Positions 12,601 through 24,600 of a stretch of DNA of 64,000 nt are shown piece by piece. A model generated the notes under the pieces. The model was given only the letters and a program-made list of their open reading frames with translations. It was not told where the DNA came from and searched no databases. Made by a program: the position numbers and the translations under genes. This stretch comes from Reticulitermes speratus. Taxonomy: Eukaryota > Arthropoda > Insecta > Blattodea > Rhinotermitidae. Every line of letters starts with the position of its first letter. Positions within the stretch are counted from its first letter, which is position 1. The DNA is taken from the NCBI GenBank assembly GCA_021186555.1, contig JAJKFL010000004.1, positions 25,758,406-25,822,405 of the forward strand, read 5' to 3'.

Positions 12601-15600
12601 CTAGCACCCACAGGACCAGACAGGTACCAGGATATCAAACATTCTGGATTATCAAAGAGTATCTACAGTGACCTAAGTTCTCACTTGTAATTTTTTTGTT
12701 ACTGCTCCTATACTTGCGCTGAACAACTAATCAGAGGAGTATTCCATTCGGATATCACTTCACCTGCTGGTTCAGGGTCATCATGGTCCCTCTCTTTTGT
12801 TTCTTGAGTGACTTCAGTTTCTACCAGGGATTCTGAAGGATGAGGAAATTCTTCATAGCAGAAGAAGCTGACAATAGGAGATAAGGAGCCAGGAGATATC
12901 ACAATTGTCGATGTAGAGACACTTCCGGACTTGGGACTATTTTCCTCTACTGATGAAGTATCAGGATCTCTGGAATATCAGCATCCAGATTAAAGGAATT
13001 CTACTGTATTTATTTTGCATCAAATTTAAAGCCTATTCCACTGCCATAAATATTAATGTACAAATTCATATTGCAGTTTTCTACGTTATGACACTGTATA
13101 AACAGGTAGGTGAACACCAACACTTTGATCCTCCAGAACGGTGACTATGAATCTTCACTGCTTCAAAAACTTCAGACCTTACACTCATTTATGAACATTA
13201 TAAAACACGCTGTGTTATCAACATGACAACAGACTATGTGCAACACACTTACCAACATGACAGGTGTTTTAAAGCAGCAACAAACACCAAATTGAAATTA
13301 AGAAAAAGATTAACAAAGTAGAAATGGAATGGTTCAGTGCCATACAAATCTGGTCCATGAGATGTGAATACATTGTAATACACTATGTTGAATGGGGCAA
13401 CCACCAAATGTCCAAAATACAAGGAGTCTATTTTCACCATGGGCAACTGCAAATCATAAAAAGAAACCAGTTAGTTCTCACACAGCATGAAAATACAATG
13501 TGTCCATAAACATATGGTGTGGTGCTCAAACTAAGCTATTTTGTAACAGTTACTGCTACAAACCAGGAACCAGTATAGTGTAGTCAGTGACTAGACTATG
13601 GGCTGGATGATGGGTTTCAAATCCTGGCAAGGGCAAGAGATTTTTTTTTCCTCCAAAATGGCCAGACTGGCTCTGGGGCCCACCCTGCCTACCCTGTTCA
13701 ATGGGTACTAGAGGTCCTCCCCAAGGGATGAAGCAGACAGGGTGTGAAATTCACCACTCACCTGTATCTAGTGCCAAAGGTTAACAATAAGTGGAATTAT
13801 ACCTCTATTCCCCCTGTATGCCTTCATGTCATGGACAAGGATGACTTTTACTGCTGTAAAACATGAAGCGTGAAATCAAAGTGAAAGTTTATCTGTGGTC
13901 TTGTTGAAGCCCATTCCTGACTCTGCAAATGCCTCAGCTGTTTTGGTTAGTTCTGCTTTCAGTCATTGTTTTACTTAAAAATTCCAACAGCACAGTGATG
14001 TGTGCCAAAATAGATCATACCACGTCAACTCATGATCTGTAACCACAGCTGTATACAAATGAGAAGAAAAATATATCAATTCCTACCAACTGACTAAATT
14101 GAACCACATTAATGTAAGCTACTGACACATTTTGTCCACATACTTATTACACAGTTTAAAAAAAAAGGTACCTACACTGATGTTCTTTCTGTCTCTTACA
14201 ATTAATTTGTTTTAGGACACACTCAGTGTACATATTCAAAACTTCCTTTCTCACCTGAAAGAAAGTTTTCGAATAGTGTAACAAGGTTATTTAAACTCAG
14301 ATACAAGCATTATCACACAAGTATCATACTTCTGCAGAGAAGTCTGTTTGGTCTGATCATATTACAATCGCTCTACACATTACTATACATCCTGACCTAC
14401 CTTCTTGTACAGCTGCTTCTATGAATGACTATGACAACCACATTTTTATGTGTAGAAAGAGTTGCCCATTTCTTAAAAGCCATTCAGAACAGGTAATTTT
14501 ACACTTAAAATATTCCAGACTTGCTTGACAGAAGAAGCAATTAAAAAATTTTACAACACTCTGAAACACAATGGTAAAATAATATATCGCTCATGAAACA
14601 GCAATTTGTCATAACCCACACAATTCATCAAATTAAGATTCTCACATTACTAGACAGTTGGGTCAGAAACACACCTTCTGCCAAAATGTTGTAAAAAAAA
14701 ATAAGCTAAATTAAAATGAATTAGTTATATAACATGCTTAAGTTCGTCTATTAAGACTCTGCCAAGTTTTTTTGTCTTTTGTAAAACTGTGTAGCAGTGG
14801 GTTACAATACATTGCCATTTCATAAGGGATATGGTACTTTTCAAATGGTTGAGGCCACATATTTCAAAGTAACGTCACAATGTCAAAATTCTCTAGCACA
14901 GATTTCCATATTGGTTAGTCACAGTAAATTTTGAAAGAACACACACAGGATACTTACTGCCCTCACTGACATATTATATGTGTTACCCATAAATCTGATA
15001 ACAGATCCTGTACGCTTACTGACTCCACATTAGCCCTCTGATTCACCCTTCACACATTTTATGGCAGGACACAGGACTCTATGTATTCAATGAAGATACA
15101 ATAATAAATGCTTATAAGGGCCAGCAGTTAACAGATAAAGCACACTTCAATAACTATAAGTCCTGGGAAGAAATATGGTAAATACCTCAAGTTAGAACTT
15201 CTCTACACTGTGTCCTTCACTGGGACCTTACTCCAAAAACTTTTATCGTTTGTTACAACATTCCACATTATGAGCTGTTTTTCAAAGAGACACAAATTTA
15301 ATAACAAAGGAATACAAAATAAAACATACATGCAAACACCAAATGTACGTACACATGTTATACTTACAAGAATAGATACCACAGATATTACACTCCAATG
15401 GAAGAATTTCAAAATTTCCCTTCTTCGGAAAAGCATATCGACTGCTATGGGAACTCTGTAAAATAGTCCAGTGAATAAACTTTATTTTTGCATAATGCAT
15501 ACACTTTTCAGTATCCTCAGCAGAAGACTGTGATAAACAAGGCAAACAGAGAAATTCTATTGTGTCTAAATCTACCCCCTAAACATTACACTTGCCAGAC

Positions 15601-18600
15601 CATTATCAATGTCCATATTGTGAATCTGAAAGAATGTAAATATGGTATGCCAAACAGAAACTTGCCTCACAAATAGTTACCACTACATTGGCCCACCAAG
15701 TCAGTTTGGTTGCATTACCCACATAATATGACCAGTGCAAAGTCTAGAGTTCCAAAGACATTAAATTTCATACTGAAACATATTACTTAGACATAATGAT
15801 GGTATAAAAAACAACAAATTTGTCAAGCAACCACAATCCTAGAAAGTCCTGAAAGCTGAGAATTTACATAAAACTTGTGCAAACACGTAACATAATGGAT
15901 TACACACTACAATATCATGACAACCAAAGTGTTGCCAATTCATCCCTTATACTCTCAACCCATTAGTGTTTGATTGGGATCATCATACAACAAGTATGCA
16001 AATGGCGTGCTCAATGATGTACTACACAGACCATATCAAGGCCTTCTTAATTTTCAAAATGCTACACAATTTCACTGTACATGCTTAAATGTAAATTTAA
16101 TTTATGCCTACAAGGAATGAATGACCTTACCTCCACCAATTTTCACAGACTCACAAATGCTCAACACAGCATTACATACAGATATCTTACAGCAAATTTC
16201 ACCCAAACAGCACAGAAACAAAGTATGGCTAGAAATCCATTTACACCTTTAAGAACAACGTGGCCTTCACTGCACCAATTTTCATGAAACTCATAGTAAT
16301 TTAATTAACGTTTGTGGACATCTCCTCTACCAAATTTTTTCCAAATCAGATGAAAAATGTGTGACACACGAGCAGAATTTCATTTACACCCTTAAGTGAA
16401 GTACGACTTCGCTGCACTGACTTTCACAACACTCACATCTGCTCAATAGCATTATGTGGAGATCTTGGTCAAGAAATATGGGAAGTACAGTTAGAAATTC
16501 ATTTAGGCCCTTAAATTAAATTTTGACTGTTAATGAGCCTGTTTTCACAAAAATTATCGTGAAAATCTGACAAACTGTTCAGTCACTGACACCAGGTCAC
16601 AGACAGACCAATGAATGGTCTCCGTAACGTCATTCTACAATGTATACAAAACCGGGGAGGGGAAGAAAAAGTGTGTGTGTGTGCACGTGCCACGCACACA
16701 TGGACACATGCATATGTGTGTATATGCATAATGTGCGAAAATATGAGAATTTAAGAAATAAGTATACGCATTCTAACAGCACCAGCTTTACGATTACCAT
16801 GTTCACATAAAACAGAAACATGAATAATATTGTATGAATAAAGATAAATTATATTATGCATAACCTTTTTCTATGAACAGATATCCTTGAAACATTAGCT
16901 GTAGGTTAAAAAATTCCTACGTACTGACAGTTCACAACCTGAAAAACACATCCACCTACAAGACTAAAGAATTCATGATCTTTTCAATATTTATATCGTA
17001 TTCACTTACAACAATTTTATCATGACAAATAAGAATGCATTATGCACAGAATTATCTGATTTTTGATAAATGTTAACATCAATGTCTACAAAGCAAAACT
17101 TTGACTTCTGCATCCTGCAGGAATTACATATATTGTAGTGTGCACAAATAATCATAGTGGATGCAGGAACATCAATGTAGAAGACAACTCAGTTAAAACA
17201 ATAGTGAAAGGATGCAGAACAGCCATTATAACCCTATAAATTTCATACTCAATCTTTATTGTAGTGTAATTTGAAAGTTTGTAGGAACACATTCCAAAAA
17301 GTCTCCCCCTTCAATCTCAGTATGTGTTCTCCATATTAATGTTTGTAGTCAACAATATGAATCATTATAGGATTTATTCAGATTTACATAGCAATAACAC
17401 TAGACAGAGTGCTGACCTTTATCAACCTTTCTCTAGGGTATCAATCTTCCAAAAAGGAACATTTTATATGGGCATCAGGATATTCAATAGTTTACCTTCT
17501 GAAATAAAAGATTTGATTTACGATATTAAACAATTCAAAAGAGTTTTAAAAAATTTTCTTTATTTGAATTCATTCTATACATTGGAGGAGTATTTTGGTT
17601 AAAATAAATGATAATGGATCTTGATTGTTACTTACAGTTTTATATTTAACAAGATATTCATTGTTAATTCTATTTTTACTTGTATTATTTTGTATATAAT
17701 TTTAATCTTATACTTGACTTGTTCTGTATCCGGCGGGTTCTCTAACCCTTTTGGATTTACTGAATGTGAAATAAAATTAATGGAAATGAATGAACATTTC
17801 ACCACATACAAACATAACAACAAGGCTGTGACAGTGGTGGCGACAAGGACAACAGTGATAAAAACAGAAAACAGAAAATATGAATCACTAAATAATAAAT
17901 TTTCTTACCCTATCAATGCAGCAAAAGGCCAACTAAGAAATGTTGATAGTGCTGTGGTGAATATGGCAAGTTCATATTTTCTCTGATACCATGCCCCAAG
18001 GGACAACAAGCACATATACCTGCAAAAACATTACACAACTCACATCAACAAATTCACAATTTCAGTTACCACCATCCTCCATGAAATTAACCTAACAGGT
18101 CTCACCTCAAAATCTCTGTAACATATGCGAATGAGTTCATTTAAAATAACTACATGCAAGACAGCCACACAATCAGCAGATGATAAGGTTAAATACAATA
18201 CAAAAGGAACAAAACACGAAATTACTCAATCCGTGACCACAACAAATTTATAACCTCTGTATCAATACCTGTGACAACATACTACTTCCTTCCAAGCACC
18301 ATTATGCCACGTTTCTATCTTCATGCCTATAACGTGTTAAGTGAGAAGTTATGTAAAAGATTAAAATTACCAACATTAAGAAATAAATGCATGCCATAAA
18401 ACATATTTCCCACTTCCCTTTGGGAAAAGTTCCACTTAATAATCATCAACAGCAAAACATCAGTCACTCCATGAAGCAGAGTTCTTGAGAAGCTAACAGT
18501 CACTCAGCTAGTCCCATCCTTTATGAAACCTGAAAATTCATTACTGCCAGCAGCTGGTCCTTCAGAATTGGGTGAATACTGCCCCACTCTTCTGCTCTAT

Positions 18601-21600
18601 ATCTTTATGCTAAATTGTAGTACCATAACCAATCTATACACAGGCCACATTTTTTTCATACATACAGTATATATTTTGCTGCCCACGCAGCAATTATAAT
18701 GTGATTTGAGGTTGATGAAGATTCAGTTCTTCTGAGATGTTACACTGTGCTGACTGGTAAATAGTTACTCATGTTTCAAAGGTGCATAGTGCCATCATCT
18801 TCACAGGCTGGACTGCAATATACTCCTTAGCAGCATTTGTAACTACTAACCAGTCAAGATTGTGTAATGTCCCAGAAGGCTTGCATCTTCAAAAACCATG
18901 TTTCTTACATGGAAAATGTAGAAGGCAGGAAAGCTGTAGTGGAAATGAACATTCCAGCACTAAATACAAGAAATGCCAAAGCCAGGCGACCAACTTGAAC
19001 TCCAAATTCACGGCAGATACTCCTAGAATAAAAAAAAAAAAAAAAGTTACACTTACAATTTTGTATAAGATGTAAACAGAATGACAGATGACATGAGAAC
19101 AGTGCCAATAAAAATTAAGGATCTAGAATATTGAATTCACCCTAAAACTATACATATATTTAATAAAACTATAATAGGCATAAACATGGTCTCTAACCTT
19201 ATGGAAAACTGTTACTTGAAAGTATTTAAGAACAGGCAACTGTGGAGAATATTTGGACCCATGACAGCAGAAATAAGAGCACAGAGAAACCTACATAATG
19301 AGAATCTACTTTATTTGTAGTCCTCATAAAATATTATTAGGGTGATGTCCTGCATTCTGTTCATGAGACATAAACATATACTTAGTTTTGTCAGAATTTA
19401 CTTCTAGACCAATTTCCTTACTAGTGACTGTTAGAGCTCCTGTGTTTTGGTTTTAAATTCCAGTGCTTTTCTTGTTTCATTATATCTGACTACTTCCACA
19501 GAGTAGAGATCTAGTAACATTTTCATAAACGGTTACCTATATCACTCACTGGTCCCTATCCAGAGTCAGATAAATCCAATCATTGTCCCCCCACCCTTTC
19601 TCTTAAAGATCCATTTTAATACTATCCTCCAGTTCTGTGTCTACATATTCTGAGTCGTCTCTTCCCTTCAGTTTTCCAAACAAACCTTTGTGTTCACATT
19701 TAATACTGCCAGTACCATTTATTTTATTATTAAGTAGTGTTACTTGTGTAGAGGAAAATTCAAGATAGGAAGGTTAAGATTATATACTTACTTGTAGAAA
19801 TAGACTTCACATAAAGCACATAGCAGGCCAAGTAGGCAACGTGAGAAATAGAAGATAAGAAGTCTGTTGGGCTGAAGAAGTCGATGATATAGCCTTGCAG
19901 GGACCACATGAAGCAAAAGATATGTGTATGAGCGAAGAGCATATTTTGGACTATACTCCCATGTTTGGAAGCCCTTACCAAACAGCAAATAATGAATCTG
20001 GAACAGTGTTTTGATAAAAAAAATTGAAAACAAACGCCATTTCATTACATTTCAGTTTGCAATAAAAAGCACTAAAAGGTATTGCACATTTTATTGTGAC
20101 AGCACTAAAATTAATTGCCACGGAATGCTCATTCACAAATTCTTATTTCACTTACGCTGTTTCAAATTTTCTTCCCAACAAGGCCAGAGTGCCTGATGGT
20201 TTGATACAGGCAATGCCTAGACTACAGTTTGCACAAATACCCACATTAGCTAATCCAGCCCTGCTAATAGAGTTCTAACTGTTGGGTCTTGCAAGCCAAA
20301 TTTTTTGTAACTTTTGGTTAACTGTAACTTATAATACCAACAAACAAAAAACAAATGTTATGATGTAACCTTACTGTTGAGTATAAGCTGGTACGAGGGA
20401 TGTTCCAAAAGTAAGGTACAAACTGCCACTGCAACACTGCATGTAATAGTATGAATATATTTTAACATACATACAGAGACATGAACACTGGAACTTTTTG
20501 AAACGCTTGACTTACTCCACAGAAGTGAAACAATCAATGCTGCTGTAACACATTGGACAGACTAACAAAGCTGTTCAAAGGAAGAAGCCTGGATGGCACT
20601 ACCTTGGTGTTGTCATCCTCCACGACAATGCAAGACTTCAATTTTTGGGCCTTTTCAAGTCTTCTTCTGTAGGAGTGATGAACTGACTCCATGCGTTTGG
20701 CATGGATGCCCATTTCTTTGCTAAAGGCTTTGATGCACTAGTTTTATGCTAAGAAAAACTCCTCAAGAAAGGTGGTGATGATGTAGAAAAGTAGTGTGCA
20801 TGTCTGTGTACGTGTTACTAAACTTTGTTCATAGAACAGTGCAATGAATCTGGGAAAGATACAGACCAAGATCATCCACTCGCCATTTTACATCAGAATG
20901 TTAGAAGTATTAGAAACAAAAGCGAAGAATTAATAAATTCACTTAAAATAGATGGAATAGATCCACATATACTGCATTTTTCAGAACATCATATGGTTGA
21001 GCAAGACTTACTTCTTTTAAAATTAAATGGTTATACCCTAGGATCTAGTTATTCTCGCCAAACTTGTCAGAAGGGAGGAGTCTATTTTTATTAGAAATGA
21101 TTTAAGCTATAATAAAATTGATGTTTCTTATTTTTGTGATGAAAAACATTTTGAAACTTGTGCTGTTCAAACAGAGATTAAAGGATTTCATATAATTATA
21201 ATATGTATACACAGATCTCCTTCTGGGAAATTTGGTCAGTTTTTAAGAGTGTTGGATTCAACTTTAAAGTCTTTACATACGTCAAAAACAGAGTTTGTAA
21301 TATGTGGGGATATAAATGTTAATTATATAACAGATAATAATTGGAAAGAACAACTATCCTTGTTGTTGAGTACTTATAATTTAGTTCATACAGTGGATTT
21401 CCCCACAAGAATAAACCATAACCTAGGTACAGCAATTGATAATATCTTTATAGGTAACTCTAGACTGAACTCTTTTAAGATAGCATCTATTGTTAATGGT
21501 CTATCAGACCATGATGCTCATACATACATACATACATACATTCCATGGATCCAAAAGTCTGTCGAAGTGACAACTGGATGTGGAATAAGTCATAATATAC

Positions 21601-24600
21601 AAATATACAGCTATACAGACTAACAAATTTTACATATGAACACTATAAACTGAAACAATATAAACATGTTACATCCCTCACTATGAACCATCTTTATACA
21701 TAAAAAATTCATCTACTAAGTAAAAGGAGTGTGTATTTAAGTATTTTCTTAATGCTACTTTAAATTTTGTCTTTTCATTCTTAAGACTTATGAGACTCAG
21801 TGGAAGTCTGTTGAAAATTCAATTCTGATACCAGCATAGAATGTACTTTTTGAAAACAAGATAGGTTGGCATTTGGTCTATGCAGGTGGTGCTTATTCCT
21901 GGTGTCTATACTGTGTACAGATGAATTTGTTTGAAAATGTTCTTGATTGTTTAAAATAAAGTTCATTAATGAAAATATATATTGACATGGAATAGGTAAA
22001 ATCTCTAATTTTTTAAACAGATTTCTGCATGGAGTTCTTGGTTGTGCACTGACCATAATTCTGATGATTTGCTTTTGTAAGGTGAATATCTTCTTACTGT
22101 TGGAGGAATTACCACACAAAATTATTCTGTAGTTTATAATAGAATGAAAGTATGCAAAATAAATTGATTTAAGAGTGTTGATGTTGCTGATATGATACAT
22201 TGATCTAACTGCATAACATGCTCCACTTAACTTAGAAACCATTTGATAAATATGATTCTTCCAAGTTAAGTGGTTATCAATTTGTAAACCAAGAAACTTT
22301 GTGTTTATTATCTGTTCTATATACTTTCCTCTATAATCAATACGTAATGCAGAGTGTGGTGAATTTTTTGTTATAAATTTCATAATATTTGTTTTATCAA
22401 GATTTAGTACTAACTTATTAGCAGTAAACCATTCAATCATACGAGTGAGAACTAAGTTTGCCACTGTACAGAAACCTTCTAAATTTCTGTTAGATATTAT
22501 GACACTAGTGTCATCTGCAAAAATTTATTTTCCAAGGATGGTCGTTTATATATATTATGAACAATAAAGGCCCCAGAATTTATCCTTGGGGAACTCCATG
22601 TTTCAGTGTACCCCAATCAGAGAAAATGTTTTGAGTTGTATTACGTGATTTTACTTCTACTTTCTGTCTTCTATTAGTTAAATAGGATTTGAACCAATCT
22701 GCAGTTACTCCTTGAATGCCATAGAAATGTACCTAATTTAGCCAACAAAATTTCATGATTTACACAGTAAAAAGCCTTTGCCAAATCACAGACAATTCCT
22801 CCAACATACCTTTTTTGGTTAATAGATGTAAATACACTATCTGTTAGTCTGAAGGTAGCATTTTCAGTAGATATCCCTTTCCTAAAACCATGTTGTTCTG
22901 TGACCAGTATGTTGTTAGTATGTAGATGTTGGCTTAAATTACTGTGCATAGCTTTCTCAAATACTTTAGAAAAAATAGTTAATAAGGAAATAGGCCTATA
23001 ATTTGTCATACTAGTTTTGTCTCCCTTCTTGTATAGTGGTTTTACTACCGCCATTTTAAGACGATCAGGGAAAACATCTGTATGTAGCGAGTGATAACAA
23101 ATGTAGCTTAATGGGTGGCTAATGAGAGATGCACAAGCTTTTAAGATTTTACTTGTTATTTCATCAAAACCTGATGATTATTTTTGGTTTAAGAGAATGT
23201 ATTATACTTTTAATTTCAGCCTTGGTGATTGGAATTGTTTTCATGCTAGGGAAGTTTCCTTGAAATGAATCTTCTACAAATGAGACAGCATCTCCTTTCT
23301 CTACTTGCTGTATGTTTAATTTTTCAGTAATTGTTAGAAAGAAGGTATTGAAGGTATTAGCCAGATTTTTTGGATCTGTTAATTCTTCATTGTTCATAAG
23401 CAAGGAGGGCACCTGTTCCATGGAATGTACTTTTCCTGTCTCTTTCTTATAATGTTCCAAGTTGTTTTTATTTTATTATTAGATTTTGCTATAAGTCTGT
23501 TGTAGTGTTGCTTCTTAGCTTCTTTTATAACTTTTTTTAGGATTCTACAATATGTAATGTAATGTGCTTTATATTTTGGGTCATTGTGTTTCTTAGTGAA
23601 GGTGTATAGACTCCTTTTATGTTTGCAGGATATTTTTATTCATTGTGAAATCCAGTCATTTTTTACGTTGTTTGTACTTTTGTATTTAACTGGAAAACTA
23701 GCTTGGAAAAGATTTAGGAAAGTACAAAGAAATGAATTAAACATACAGTTAGTATCTTTTAACTTTATAAACACATTCCCATGTTTCTTTTTTTAACAGT
23801 GTCTGAAAGTTTGTTATTGTTTCATTATTTATTAATCTGGTCTTTTGCTTGAAAGGAATTTTGTATCAATATCTTACACTAAAAAATGTGTGTATAAAGT
23901 CCAACATTACTCCTATGAAATACAGAACAAAACTGATAAATGATGATACAGTTAAAATTTTTCAACATTCAATAAAACATGAAGCTTGGGAACTTGTCTA
24001 TTTGAACAAAGATATTAATGGCATGTTTAATACATTCTTGAATATATTTATAAATATCTTTGAAGCCAGTTTCCCTGTAAAATATAAAAAATTTGAATAC
24101 TAATAAAAGGGATCGGATTACAAAGGGTATAAAAATGTCTTGTAGACATAAAAAGAGCTCATATATCCTTAGTAGAAGTTGTGATGACCCTACAATTAAA
24201 AAATACTATAAAACATACTGTCTGATTTTAAAAAAAAGTGATAAGAGAGGCCAAGAGACAATATTACAGTCAATTACTGGCTTTATCTCATAATAAGATG
24301 AAAATGGTATGAAATATAATAAAAAATGAGAAAAGTAGAGGGAGTACCTCAGAACAGATGCCCTCCAAATTTAGAATAATAGTACAACAGTAAACATGGA
24401 AGATGCAGCTGGCTTTTAATAAATACTTCGTAACCATAACTGACAGTTTCAGCATTCAGAGTCTAAAGCAAAATACTGCAATTTCACTCCTAAGAGATTC
24501 CTATCCAAATTGTGTAACAAAAATTACAACAATCCCAGTAACCGAAGCAGAGATAATAGGCGTAATTAAATCTCTTAAACCTACAAATTCTTCAGGATAT

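Noticed and set aside
12708..12902. Candidate ALG9 exon between exons 7 and 8
   Set aside because: It is the coding remnant inside the Tigger-like MITE at 12583-13006.
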